DNA of 64,000 bases from Flaveria trinervia (Eukaryota > Streptophyta > Magnoliopsida > Asterales > Asteraceae): assembly GCA_025506515.1 (NCBI GenBank), contig CM046444.1:78322589-78386588 (forward strand), read 5' to 3'. Of this stretch, positions 22,190 to 33,483 are shown piece by piece (positions within the stretch are counted from its first letter, which is position 1; each line of letters starts with the position of its first letter). Below the pieces are notes generated by a model, which worked only from the letters and a program-made list of their open reading frames with translations, was not told where the DNA came from and made no database searches. The translations under genes were made by a program, and so were the position numbers.

Positions 22190-23220
22190 CATGCATCATG
22201 TGTGGTCTGCAAAACCACATGGCTAAAGATTGTTACTACAATCCTGCTAGCACACATTATGTAAATAATGTTAGAAAAGAAGTAGTCAAGGAAAGTTTCT
22301 CATTGGACCTTATCAGATGGTCCAAGTGATGAAAAAAGGAAAGCTAGTCTCTGAAGCCAGTTGTCTTCGGAAGAAACTCCCTCTCCGAAAGGAAAATGGC
22401 TTCGAAAGCAAAAGCAGTTAAAATTATGAAGAAAAAGAAAATTCCCTTGGAACCATCCCAGAAGAAGACTGCTTCGGAAGAAAAGGTAGTGAAAGCTTGT
22501 TCCAAAAATGAGGAAGCTTTGGAAGAATGCCATGCTGCAAAAGCTTCTACAAGTACATCTTCCACGATCAACAAAAGGATGGATTGGAAGATCAAGAAAG
22601 ATGCTGCAGCACAAACCTCTTCTTCAAAAACATCAATTGAACCCCCATGCTTAACTTTGGTTCAATTATGTCACTATCTTCGGAGGAACCAAGACCAAAA
22701 GGCTTGGTCTCCAATGAAAACTAATAATCTCACCTTATGTGGTATGGACATCCATATGACAAGAACAACAACGTCTGGATTGTAGACACTGGATGCTCCA
22801 GGCACATGACAGGGAATAGATCTATCTTTCAACAGTTTCAACAGTACGATGGAGGTCCTATCCAATTTGGAGGTGAGGCTGGAGGATATATTTTTGCCAG
22901 AGGGAGTATATCCAGTGGCAAGTTAAAAGTTGACAAAGTTAACTTTGTTAAACAGCTTGAACACAATTTGTTAAGTGTTTCTCAGTTCTGTGATCAATAG
23001 CACCAGATGCTTTTCACAGAGCATGAGTACATTATCCACAAACCAAGGATGACAATTCCTCCGGAGTTGGTGCTTCTTAGATCTCCTAAGAAAGGTGATA
23101 TGTACAAGCTTGATATGAACAATGTTTCCCCAATGGGTGAAGTATCATGCTTTCTTTCCAAAGCTGATGGTGATGAGTCCACACTTTGGCATAAATGTGT
23201 GTCAGTATGTGTATTTTAAG
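22190..23220 (+). pseudogene. Zinc knuckle, linker and protease of Copia E
   Basis: Begins with CIMCGLQNHMAKDC (C-x2-C-x4-H-x4-C). A charged linker follows, in which CTTCGGAAG motifs occur (22,370; 22,472; degenerate ones elsewhere). The protease reads WIVDTGCSRHMTGN near 22,779, with the D-T-G active site intact, then VNFVKQLEHNLLSVSQFCDQ, the usual boundary with the GAG-pre-integrase domain. A TAG at 22,998 and frame changes follow. Confidence 0.87.
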
Positions 23221-24620
23221 ACAATGAATAAATTTGCTAAAAATAACTTGGCACATGGTTGCCTAAAAAGGAATTTTTTTGCAAAGACAACTGTGTTGCA
23301 TGCTTGAAAGGGAAGCAACACAGGACCTCTCATAAATCCAAAAATGTTAACTCCATCACTACTCCATTACACTTATTGCACATGGATCTTTTGGTCCCAC
23401 AAGTACAATGAGCATTGGAAGGAAATCATACTGCCTTGTGGTAGTTGATGATTTTGCAAGATTTACAGGGTATTCTTTATAAGAACTAAAGATGAAACTG
23501 CTGAACATTAAAATCTTTTATTCTTAAAATAGAAAATCAAATTGATCACAAGGTTAAGATATTAGAAGTGATCAAGGGACTGAGTTTAAGAACTTCGTTC
23601 GTGACTCATTCTAACTCAAAACGGATTGCCAGACAATATACTGCTCCCAGAACTCCTCAACAAAATGGTGTTGCTGAGAGGAGGAACAAACACTTATTGA
23701 GGCTGCTCGAACTATATTAGCTGATTCCAAACTACCTCTAACATTCTGGGCAGAGGCAATTAGCACTGCATGCTATGTGCAGAATAGAGTTCTTGTAGTT
23801 AAGCCACATGGAACCCTTTATGAGTTATGGAACAAGAGGCCACCGCTCATTGGCTTTCTACGTTCCTTTGGCAGCAGGTGTACCATACTTAACACAAAGG
23901 ACAATTTAGCAAAATTTGCTGAAAAGTCGGATGATGCTGTCTTTGTTCGATACTCTTCTAGCTCCAAAGCTTACTGAGTATACAACATTAAGAATCAACA
24001 ATTTGAGGAGTCATCCAATATAGTTGTTAATGAGCACACTCCTTGTGTTAGGGGGAATGGCCCTGATCATATCTTTGATTTAAAATTGTTTCCAAACTAT
24101 TCTAAACCTTCTTGTGAGAATGTTTTAGTTGGAACAGGTGCTCAAAATGATGCTGCTACTGATGTTGATCAACTGTTTGAGCTGCCCAGACCTCTTCCAG
24201 GTTCTCCAAGACATGCAACAAATCAAGCTCCCACTATTCACATATCAAAAAGTATAACCATATCCAGGAATAGTGAAGCTTCATCTAGTGAATCACCTAC
24301 TGATCCTCAAAACTCATCAGGTGATCCAACACAACACCATGCTGAGGGAGGTAGCATTTTGAAGGAACATGTGACTCTTAATGCTACTTCATAGCCAAGA
24401 ATTGATGATGTTCCTCTTTCATTTAATCAGTCCTCATTGAATGAACTTAAAACAACAGCTGGACAAAGTGCTCTAGTTCCTGAGCAAAATATGTCTAATG
24501 CACTTATCTTTGCAACCGGAAGTGATTCCTCGTTTACGGATTCACAATACTCATCCAGCTGAGAACATCATTGGGGGTGTCTCTGAACGTTGAGGACAAG
24601 AGGGCGAGTCATCATGGAAT
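23221..24620 (+). pseudogene. Integrase and acidic linker of Copia E
   Basis: CFACLKGKQH near 23,280-23,320 marks the start of the catalytic core. The core is badly shifted in frame; TPQQNGVAERRN near 23,660 keeps the Glu region, and WAEA, YELWNKRPP and FGSRCTILNTKDN follow. FVRYSSSSKAY near 23,950 ends the domain. The linker 24,080-24,390 is rich in Ser, Pro and Asp and ends at a TAG. Non-functional. Confidence 0.85.
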
Positions 24621-26079
24621 GTCTGCTTGTACTCATGCTTTTATCCAGATGGAACCCCAGAAGGTGGAAGATGCCTTGAAGATAGTAGCTGGTTGAATCG
24701 ATGCAAGAGGAGCTATTTCAATTCAAAAGACAGAAGGTTTGGAACCTATGTCCACTACCATCTGGTAAAGTACCGATACGCAGTAAATGGGTTTTCAGCA
24801 ACAAAAGAGATGATAGAGGCTTGATCATCAAGATTAAGGCAAGAATAATAGTTCAAGGATACACTCAAGAGGAAGGAATTGATTATATTGATGTTTTGCA
24901 CCTGTTGCAAGATTTGAGGAAGTTAGGATCTTCTTTGCTTATGCTGCTTCCAAGAACTTTACTGTCTACCAACTTGATGTCAAGTGTGCCTTTCTATATA
25001 GGGATATAGATAGGGAAGTGTATATGTGCCAACCTCTAGGATTTGAAGAGCCACAGCATCCTCACTATGTGTGCAAATTGGATAAAGCTCTATATTGGCT
25101 GCACCAAGCACCAAGGCTGTGGTATGAGACTTTGTCTCAGTTCTCCTAAGAATGGCTACACGAGAGGAACCATGACAAGACTTTATTCATAAGGAAGTCT
25201 GGTAAGGACATTTTGCTTGTTCAAGTCTATGTTGATGACATCATATTTTGTTCTTCAAATGACCAAATGTGTAAGGACTTTGAAAGCATTATGAAGAGGA
25301 AGTTTGAGATGAGTTCTATGGGAAAATGCACTTTTTCCTTGGAATTCAAGTGAAGCAACTGAAGGAAGGATTTTCATTAATCAATCTAAGTTTTAATGAC
25401 ATCTTAGAAATATTTGAGATGAAAGATTGCAAGGCAGCCAAGACACCCATACCCAGAAACCATAATCTCTGTCCTGACCTTGAGGGGGAGGATACTAATC
25501 AACATTAGTATAGGGCGATTATGGTTCTCTGATGTATTTACAGCCAGTAGACCTGATATTATGTTTGCAACTTGCATCTGTGCAAGATATCAGGCTGCTC
25601 CAAAGATGTCTCACCTAGCTACTACCTAGAGAATCCTCAGATACCTCAAAGGAGCACCTAAGCAAGGTCTCTAGTACCCTCGAAATAATGATTTAAATCT
25701 CTATGGATACTCTGACAGTGACTATGGTGGCTGAAACATTGACAAGAAATCAACATCAGGAGGATGTCAATTTCTTGGTGGAATGATCATCTCATGGCAA
25801 TGCAAGAAACAATCCTGTGTCTTTACATCAACTGCTGAAGTTCAATACATTACTGCTGCTAGTTGTTGTGCTCAGCTGTTGTGGATTCAAAATCAGATAT
25901 TGGACTATAGATTCAACCTTATCAGTACTCCTATCCGTATTGACAACAATAGTGCTCTCTCCATCACTAAAAATCTAGTGAAGCACTCCAAGACAAAGCA
26001 CATTGATATCAGGTACCATTTCATTAGAGATATCGAAAAGAATCTAAATAAACTAATCAAACTTGATTCAAATGAATAA
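24621..26079 (+). pseudogene. Reverse transcriptase and RNase H of Copia E
   Basis: RT blocks KARIIVQGYTQEEGIDY, VYQLDVK (shifted), YWLHQAPR and the catalytic VQVYVDDIIF near 25,230 with both Asp residues. Further on, MHFFLGIQVKQ and SRPDIMFATCICARYQA lead to RNase H, with STAEVQYITAASCCAQLLW near 25,830 and DNNSALSITKN, KTKHIDIRYHFIRD to the stop at 26077. Frame breaks at about 24,820, 25,145, 25,325 and 25,505. Homologous to D 61,477-62,909. Confidence 0.88.
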
Positions 26080-26238
26080 TATGTAATCTGTTCACCAAAG
26101 CCTTTGATGAACAATGATGTAAGTATCTTATAACAGCTATTTGGATGATAAACATTGATTAGATTACCTCTTTTGGAAACCTTTTAATGTGTAAAGTCTT
26201 ATTTCAATACAAATTAAGCCATGTTACAAAAGATCTCT

Positions 26239-26520
26239 CTAAAATTTTCTAAGTATAAATTTCTTCCGAAGAGAAATTAACCCTTGGAAGTTATCTTCAT
26301 ATGTTTCGAAGAAAACATTCTTCAAGGATAACTTTCTTCTGGAAGAGTTTTTAGTCTCAGAAGAAGTGATTGATTTCATATGAGATCTACTTCCGAAGCT
26401 TACAAAATCTCTCCCTTCAAAAAGCATACTCTACTCTCGGAAGTAAACTTTACCTTCGGAAATAGGAATTACCTTCGGAAGACAAATTACCTTCGGATAT
26501 GTTTTATATTCCGAAGAGAG
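26239..26520 (+). repeat. CTTC[C/G]GAAG palindrome array downstream of pol in E
   Basis: Exact copies at 26263, 26390 and 26473 with several one-base variants (TTTCGAAG, CTCGGAAG, CTTCGGAAA, ATTCCGAAG) between. The 9-mer is an odd palindrome around a central C or G, so both forms are the same site read on either strand. The same array occurs in the LTR of D (56,680-56,837) and upstream of D's accessory ORF (61,003-61,329). Confidence 0.85.
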
Positions 26521-26685
26521 ATTTTACTGTGTAATGGAAATCTCTTGGGCCTCACACTATAAGAAGCAAAGATTTTGTTAATGATGTCCGATTATTTAAC
26601 TGAATTAAACCTTACCGCCCCTGTCACTTCATCCACTAAACCGTCATTTCGCCTTGTCCTAAAACTTTACCACTATTCCACCCTC

Positions 26686-26697
26686 TTTTAAATAATC
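26686..26697 (+). promoter_or_regulatory. TATA-like site upstream of accessory ORF in E
   Basis: TTTTAAATAATC lies about 105 bases before the ATG at 26801 and about 170 bases after the palindrome array. In D the equivalent site (CATATAAACC) is about 114 bases before its ATG. The sequence between site and ATG is C/T-rich and lacks ATGs, like a plant 5' UTR. Functional status is inferred. Confidence 0.45.
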
Positions 26698-26800
26698 TCG
26701 ACTGTTAACTCTCATCTTCTTACCACAAATTTAACAGCCCTAAAAGTTTCCTTGCTTCCAAATTCACCCAAACTCAAACTGCTTTACCTTCACTTTTACA

Positions 26801-27880
26801 ATGGCCCTAAATCCTCAACACAACCAAGTTGCACTTCTTGATCCTTCAAGACTCTAAAATCATCTCCTTCCTCACCCGATCATCCTACTACACAGCCTTG
26901 GCTGTTAATCCCGTGGTTTACCTCAACCACATGACTAAATTTTGGGGAAACAGTCAGGTCGAAACCTTAAATGGGGTTCGTGTAATACGATCCCGCATTT
27001 GTGGCCAAGAGTTGGTCATCTCTGAACAACTCATCAGGGAGCATCTAGAGCTTCATGATGAAGGTTCCCCTACTGAGTTCCCCAAAGCAGATTTAGACAG
27101 CACATACATCCTCATGGGATATGGTGGAGATGTGAGCAGGTCGACTATCTACAAATACAACTTCTCTTACAACTTGAAGTTCCTCCTGCACATTGTCCTT
27201 CACTACTTGTCAAACAAATCTGGGGGATGGGATCAAATCCCATATGAACTAGGGTGCCTAGTTCATGGATTGGTGTGAGGGCTACGCTTCAACTACTCAA
27301 GATTTGTGCTACTCAATGTCATTGGAAATCTTTAGAGGGAAACATTCTTTATGTATCCCAGATTTCTTTAGCACATCATTAACTGTGAGTTGGACCAGAG
27401 TCGGCTTATCTATGCAGCCACTCTATCTGTCCCTCCCTTACATGAGGCCAATCGTCTTCAAGACATTGAAGAGGGTATCCACTAACTTCACTGGAAGGTA
27501 CACTTCTTTACCCCTTAGTATAACTGAGCACATCGCTCTTGGTGACATCCCTGTTCACCCCACAGGTGATGAACCCACACCAGCAACTGCAACCACAATG
27601 CCAACACTGCCTTCTCCTCCCATCACCATTACCTACATAAGATTCCCCAAACAAACCCTTGTTCAGTCTACTCTGACTGAACAAGCTCCTCCTATTCAAC
27701 CTAAAAAGGCTGGAGTGGAAATTGGGCTCCCACTCAGTCTGAGGTCTCACCTTCCTTCACCATTGACCTCAATATGTGTCTTGAGTCTCCTCAGTCTCAA
27801 ACCCATGAGCCCATTAACCTATCTGAAAGCCCTCAGAATGAGTCTTTACACTTCTCTAAGCAGCCAGTAAGGGACAACCC
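26801..27880 (+). pseudogene. Accessory (env-like position) ORF of Copia E, N-terminal part
   Basis: ATG 26801 starts MALNPQHNQVALL, matching D's MADLTHRND...QHNQVALL. A frameshift near 26,830 moves the frame to one open until 27278, with LKFLLHIVLHYLSNKSGGWD, a stretch shared with D (LLHVVIHSLSNKHGGWDQIP) and, more distantly, with C (FKYLAHVLLKCIASRKGGFD). A shifted frame to 27870 is rich in Pro, Thr and Ser (PTPATATTMPTLPSPPITIT). Position downstream of pol is that of the env-like or additional ORF of SIRE/Maximus elements. I see no clear signal peptide or membrane segment. Function unknown. Confidence 0.75.
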
Positions 27881-30050
27881 AATCAGAGGCTCAATGCTAT
27901 AGACATCGGCCAAGGTCCCGGGTCAGTAGGTTTAACCTCCTTATCTTTCATTGACCTTCTCTTTAAAACTAACGAAGAGATAACATCTCTCCATGCAATG
28001 ATGTTGATCTACAACACCCCTCCAAGATCAGCAGAGCCTAGAGAGACCTCTTATCTCTAGCCCCCATCAGAAAACCATTACTGAGGTGAGTCCCACTGAT
28101 ATGGAGGGGACTCATGTAGATTCAGATGCCATATAGAAGGTGCCTAAATGGACCCTATGGACAGTTGTACTGATTCTGAGACTAAATCTATGGCAATCAT
28201 GCCTTTTGATGACTCTACAAGAGACATCACTAAGCAAGGGAAAAGAAACCACATCTGGTGGTGAGGCTGAACATACTAGGTATGTTACCTCATCTCCCCA
28301 TGATTCTTTAAAAGAAGAAGAGGGAAGCATGAAACTCTTCATTATAGACCTGCTATCTAAAGTCTCAAACCACAAATCAAAGGTTAGGACTTTAGACCAA
28401 AGGTCCGCCACTCAGCAACTTGAGACTGACAATCTGAAGGGTCAACTAGCTAAGAAAGACATTGAGAGATCTGTTAGGCATGTACCTGTTCAGATCTCCT
28501 TGACCTCTTCCTCCAGCTCATCTACCTCTCAAAATGATGCTACCAAAAAGGGGGAGAGTGTTCGTAGACAAACATATGTGGACCCACAGAGCCAATCTTC
28601 AACTTTTAAATATTCAGCTCCTATCACAACTTCTTATATGCTATCGCAAGTCACTCTAACAATTGATTCAAGGATGCTCAGTTCTTGTTGAGATCTGCTT
28701 GTGATCAGCCAAGTCTTGATGTTGCCATGATTTACTTTAGAGCTGAAGAGCTTCAGAGGCTTACTGCACCTTCTACCACCGTGGAAGAAGTTGGTCAACC
28801 TAAGGTCCCATGGAACCTGAGATTCGATTCGAAGGGGAAATGAGGACTGATGGCCCAGCAACTGAAATGGATAGGACAGAATCTGCATTCCCTCTTATTT
28901 CTGAAGCTTAATTTAAAGCCTCGCAAGAACAAGCTGAATCTTCCAAAGCTGAAATGGAAGCTGTGGAAGGACTATTTAAAATGACTGAGGAATTGATCAT
29001 CACAGATGCAATCCTAGAAATAGCATCTGAGGTGAACAGTGAGGACTTTCTTGATCAACCTCCTGTCCAGACACCCTCTCTACCTCTCACACAATCAGTA
29101 TCCACTATCCAAGAACCACCAAAGTCATGCTCCTCAAAAGATACCAAAGGAAAATGAAAGATGACTGCAGAAGAGCTTTAGGAAGAGGAGAAGATTGAAA
29201 AGCTGAAAATAAAAGAGAGGCCTTCACTAGGAAGCTGTTGGCAACTAGTACAAAAGCAGCTACAGCCAACCAGGAGCCGGTCGACATCAAAAAGAGAAAA
29301 GAGATCATTGACCAGCTTATTCAGCTTGGACTGCCAATGAAGAAACACTCCGCCTACCATTAAAGGAGTTGGTGAAACTGGAAAAGGCAACCAAGCTGCA
29401 ACAGGAAGCAGCAAGGTTGGCCTCAGAGGAAGAGAACGAAAAGGAACAAAGGGAAGCTGACATGCAGCTCAAGAGGGAAAGGAAAGATTTCCTAACCTCT
29501 AGAGGCTTCTCTCTTTAAGAACTTTCTCCACACAATGATGAAAAAATCCTTTGGCTTGTCAACAAAGAGAACGATGAAATGGAGAAAGAAAGAAAAAGAG
29601 CTACAAGAGACAAGTTGAAGGAGAAGAAGAAGAAAAAGGAAGAAGCAAGGGCATCTGCAACCAGGAAGATAGGTGACAAAGCCTGGATGAAAGACTATCT
29701 CCAGGCTCACGGGTTCTCTGGAAGGCAGGTGGGTCCCATGTCTAAAAGGACACTCCAATGAATTGTTAGTGAGTTCAAAGCTACCATTCGTTCAGGGAAA
29801 AGAAGAGAGATGTACACAAGGGTATAGTGGATAACCTTCACACCAACCACTCAACCCCAACCTGAACCAATTCCCTTTCCCTTCACAATCAAAATGGAAC
29901 CTTACACTCCTGAACCCACACCTTTACCTTGATCTACTTCTTCACCTCAACACCAAAACTACCCATCCTTCAACCCAAAACTCTAATCCGAACCACCTCA
30001 CCACATCCTACCCCACAACCTTCTCAACCATCCCCTCAACCTTCCAAACG
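27881..30050 (+). pseudogene. Accessory region of Copia E, coiled-coil and proline-rich part
   Basis: Several open pieces (28140-28691, 28954-29157, 29579-29761) are rich in Glu and Lys with heptad-like spacing, for example MEKERKRATRDKLKEKKKKK. The piece DYLQAHGFSGRQVGPMSKRT near 29,690 has a counterpart in D (SYGFSGRRLGPMS near 57,640 on the minus strand), showing that the two are one protein family. The sequence then turns Pro-rich (PQPSQPSPQPSKRP) and stops matching at about 30,050. A purine tract AAAAAGGGGGAGAG at 28,545-28,558 sits inside, also conserved in D. Confidence 0.7.
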
Positions 30051-32240
30051 TCCTCAGTTGGAGCTGCGGAGGACGTGGCTCTTTTGGAGCACCTCTCCGT
30101 TGCTGATTGAGTTGAGGCTGGTGCAAATGCATCACCTTCTTGATCATCATCCTCCTTTATCATCTCCTTTTCCATTTCACTTAGTCCAGGTTACTCATCA
30201 TCATCATCGTCTTCATCATCTGTCAACTCATCATCATCATCATCTCCACCATCATCACCATCATCTTTAATCTTAAGGGGCTCACCTTAGTTCCCTTCAA
30301 CCTTAGCATTGGCATTTTGTTCTTCTTCTCCAAACCCTCAATCCTCTTGAAAAAAGCCATCACAAGCTCATTTTAAGCCTTCAGTGCATGGTGAGCTCTA
30401 ACTAATGCTCTCTCGTGAGCAGCGTTCTTCTCTGTCAGCTGAGCAATCTGCTTGTCTTGTGCGGTATTGACCGCTACCAGCTGCTTCATCTGGTTGGCTA
30501 TCAGCTCAACTGTGGCTAGCAGCTTTAGCACTAGTCTATTGAGGCTAGCTAGTTGTTCCTCTAGCCCGACAGTGGTAGAGTATAGTCAAGTGTAGGTGGG
30601 AATTGGGTGGATGTTCTAGCTTGGTGAGTAGTGGGTTTAGTGGTGGAGTGGTGAAGATGGGAGTAGGAATGGAAGTGGGTTATGGTGGAGCAGTGTTAGG
30701 TATTTTGGATGAGGTGGATGTGAAAGTAACAGTGGTGGTAGGGATGTCAGTGGTTGTAGAGGTTGTAGTGGGTGTGGTAGTGGCAGTGGTAGTGGTTGTG
30801 GCTATGGTGGTGGTAGTGGCTGTGGTGGTGGTAGTGGCTATGGTGGTGGAAGAAGTGATCAGGGTAATCTTCTATCTCTTCCCCTTCTTGCCATAGGGAT
30901 GGTCATCCTCTTCTTCCTGGACCCCTTGGCTATAGGGGTTTCCCTTGAGCTAATCGGTTGGTCGGGTGTGTATGTTGGATCAATGACATAAGTATCACCA
31001 TCCTTAGAACGAGCTTGGGGTCCACCAACCGCCTCCTTCCCCTTCTCTGTAGCCACAACCCGGCTCCTGAATATTCAGGAGTGAGGCTCATCATCTGACT
31101 CATCCTCTTCTTCTACCAAGAAGTCTTGGTGAAAAGCTGTCTGCTTAGATCCACCAGGAATAGCTGAAGTACTATCTTGAGGTGGTGGAGATATAGTAGA
31201 CATGTCAGTGGCCCTTGATTGACAGGGACCAGCATCACCACCACCTTTACTGTCATCATGGTCATCATCATCGTCTTCTTCATCAGCAAGAACCACTATG
31301 GGCTCAACATCAGAATCAATGTCGTCGTGATGCCACTTCTAAAGAGAGGGCGCACATAATCCTCATAGGCTAGATGGCCAAACAGTCTCTAGACCCGGGG
31401 CTTCACCTACTTCCCCTGATACACCTTAATCGAGCCCAAAGTGGTGTCATTCATCACTTCTAAAATAACTGCATCATTCTTCTCTTTAGGCAACATAGGA
31501 AGCTTCTCATCTATAATCATCTGCAAGTAGGAGAACAACATGTGGGAGAAACTGAACGGGTGGTCTAATACCAGTGCAATGTATGCATTCTGGATGTGGT
31601 TAGACATCTCATCAAATCCTCCATGCCTAGAGGCTATGCACTTGAGGATCACATGTGCCAAATACTTGAACTGGGACACATGTTGCTCTTGTTCAGTATG
31701 TCGACATTGATGTCTGTGGCATACTTGATCCTGAGAAAGCAACCACAAATAGTCAGTGGATGCAGCTTGGTTTGATGGGCTCTGTCTTCCCCCATGTCCA
31801 AAACTCTCCTCAGATCATCTTCACAAATCTCAATCTCCTGTCCGAAAATAGAGATACAGATATAGTGGGGCTCAACCGACCTGTCAACTGTAGCACTTTC
31901 TAGAAGGCCTACTGAATAGATCTCTATGGTGTGCATGGAGTAGAAATGGCCTTGTAAATCCTCGATCTACGCGGGAAAGTAATAATCCCAGTGAACTAAA
32001 AAGCGTTCTGGGATGTAGCATCCAGATGAGCACAGATGTTGTGCTTGGTGCTCATAGTCCATCTCTCATCCATATTGCTGCAATACAAGAAACATATACA
32101 TTAGATTTGATCATATGAGATGACAATTGAATTTGTGCTGATTTTTCTCAATTGGTTCAATCGTGCGATTGAACCATATGACTAAGATAAGTCGTACGAT
32201 TAAGCCTGCAACTGAAATTAGTCATATGCTATGCCATGCG
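30050..32240 (-). pseudogene. Inverted accessory-ORF block of Copia G
   Basis: On the minus strand this block matches C 51,660-53,807: start ATG 32073 (MDERWTMSTKHNICAHLD), the conserved FKYLAHVILKCIASRHGGFD near 31,640 and NHPFSFS/DHPFSFS near 31,560, an acidic segment (DEEDDDDDHDDSKGGG near 31,280), a Thr-rich stretch 30,700-30,870, a coiled coil (QIAQLTEKNAAHERALV near 30,440) and an acidic His/Asp tail made of GATGAT repeats (30,180-30,270). Open pieces are 31936-31649, 31748-31407, 31296-31075 and 31056-30859. Strand is opposite to the ORF2 and LTR of the same family just to the right. Function of the protein unknown; Thr-rich and coiled-coil parts recall env-like proteins of SIRE elements. 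Confidence 0.8.
32078..32090 (-). promoter_or_regulatory. Possible 3' splice site before accessory ORF (G)
   Basis: On the minus strand the sequence reads TTTCTTGTATTGCAG, then CAAT and the ATG at 32073. The equivalent place in C reads TTTGTGTAACAG directly followed by ATG 51768. Both look like plant intron acceptors. Inferred only. Confidence 0.4.
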
Positions 32241-33458
32241 GTTGAGTCAAACAGATCAATATTACCAAAGAGATGAGTTGATATTGCTCCCCTTCAGCAG
32301 GTTAAGTCTCAGCTAACAATGATTCTTGATCTGCAAGGGATTGTCAGGAGGTCAGTGAATTATACCCCTGAAGAAGGGGAAATAATTCATGATCTATCAA
32401 ATGAGCAACTCGCAGAGCTTTTCGAGCTAAATCCAGATGTGATAGTAAAAGATGCTTCGACATTCGATTCGACTAGTGACGAAGAGCTCAACGATGTTGA
32501 TGATGTAGAGATCGAAGATGTCACTGCCGAGGAGTACCCTCAGTACGCTGTCAATGAGGGCAATGTGGTCTCCAATCTGGGTGAATCCCTTGTCAGTGAT
32601 ACTATTGAGGTGTTGAACTATATGGAGCAAGAAACAGAGAAAGCAGAAGACACAGCCCAAGCCTCAAATGATGATGTTGACATCCGAAAGGCTGAGTGGG
32701 CTGCATGTTTTGAAGAAGTTAGAGCCCAACGTACTACACCAAAGAAGGATTCCTACACCAAACTCTATAGAGTCAAGAAACAGCACAAGGTGTCAGGAAG
32801 GATCATAGCATGGGTGTATTTTGAGGATCTTAACGTATATGCAGTTAAAAGAGAACAGGGCATAGAGTACTTCAGATTCCCACATGATCTGAAGACTCTA
32901 CCAGGTTTTGAGCTCAACCAGCAGGCCAAACTAAAGCTTTTGTATGCTGACCCGAGGAAGATGTCAGGCTGGTTCGAGGCTGCCCTAAAGAAGGAGTACC
33001 ACACTAGATGGGTTAACTTCATACCCCAACAGCCTACTGTGTATATCAGAAGGTCTGAGGTTGATGCCATTATTGGCAAGCCTAAGATAGTGTTGAAGTG
33101 GAATCCTCCGTGCACAATGTCAAGAATCCCACTCAGAGAAATGCCACGGAATTTCACTCCACATTTTAAGTGGTGGTACTATGATTGGAGAACAGCTGAA
33201 GCGGTCATAGTCTTAAGCAAAGACGGACAAATGGATACTATAAGGTTATTCAACCCGATGTGGCTTACAAACTTGTCGGAAAGTGATGTCTATACGCTAT
33301 ACAAGTGGCCACTGTTCTATGATACGCAAGATATTGTACAAGCCCTCCAGTTCCAGAACGTTATACGACTCTACTTCGTGTTTGAGATTCACATGGGAGT
33401 CACAAAAGAGGAGAAGTACAAGAAATACAAGGAGGTTATGCAGAAAACAAGAGTTTAG
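32241..33458 (+). CDS. Accessory ORF2 of SIRE-like Copia G (379 codons, intact)
   Basis: The longest uninterrupted frame in the window, ATG 32319 to TAG 33458. It is open upstream to 32277, and an acceptor-like CTCCCCTTCAG ends at 32297 in phase with it. The N-terminal third is acidic (DEELNDVDDVEIEDVTAEE); the centre is basic and aromatic with YFEDLNVYAVKREQGIEYF, MSGWFEAALKKEYHTRW and HFKWWYYDWRTAEAVIVL; the end is Lys-rich (KEEKYKKYKEVMQKTR). A decayed second copy is in C (54050-55181). A weak counterpart in D (WRYDDDRRALIL near 58,790, minus strand) suggests a domain shared by both SIRE-like families. It ends 25 bp before the LTR and just before the purine tract. I do not recognise a known domain. 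Likely the 3' exon of the accessory gene. Confidence 0.75.
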
Positions 33459-33466
33459 AGAGATCT

Positions 33467-33483
33467 AGGTGCGAAGGGGAGTT
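33467..33483 (+). other. Polypurine tract of G
   Basis: GGTGCGAAGGGGAGTT directly precedes the LTR start TGTTGATACA; in C the tract reads CCAAGGGGGAGTT. This primes plus-strand DNA synthesis. Confidence 0.75.

Larger units (their letters stand above)
22181..30050 (+). mobile_element. Element E: truncated SIRE-like Copia retrotransposon
   Basis: E begins abruptly in the gag zinc knuckle and ends in a proline-rich part of its accessory ORF, with neither LTR present. Contents in order: zinc knuckle and linker, protease, integrase, RT, RNase H, a CTTC[C/G]GAAG motif array, a TATA-like site, and a long accessory region. It is the same family as D (minus strand, right end), by comparison of RNase H and accessory domains. 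Left boundary lies on A, right boundary on inverted G sequence, both without target duplications, so it is a rearranged internal fragment. Confidence 0.85.

Noticed and set aside
22300..22614. Minus-strand frame of 104 codons opposite the E linker
   Set aside because: Shadow of the plus-strand Copia gag-pol linker, which has homology to relatives.
30603..30896. 97-codon plus-strand frame rich in Val and Gly
   Set aside because: It is the antisense of the Thr-rich stretch of the inverted accessory ORF1 of G, which has a homologue in C.
32319..33458. Possible intact host gene
   Set aside because: A second copy lies at the same place in element C (between accessory ORF1 and 3' LTR) and the ORF ends just before the purine tract, so it belongs to the retrotransposon.
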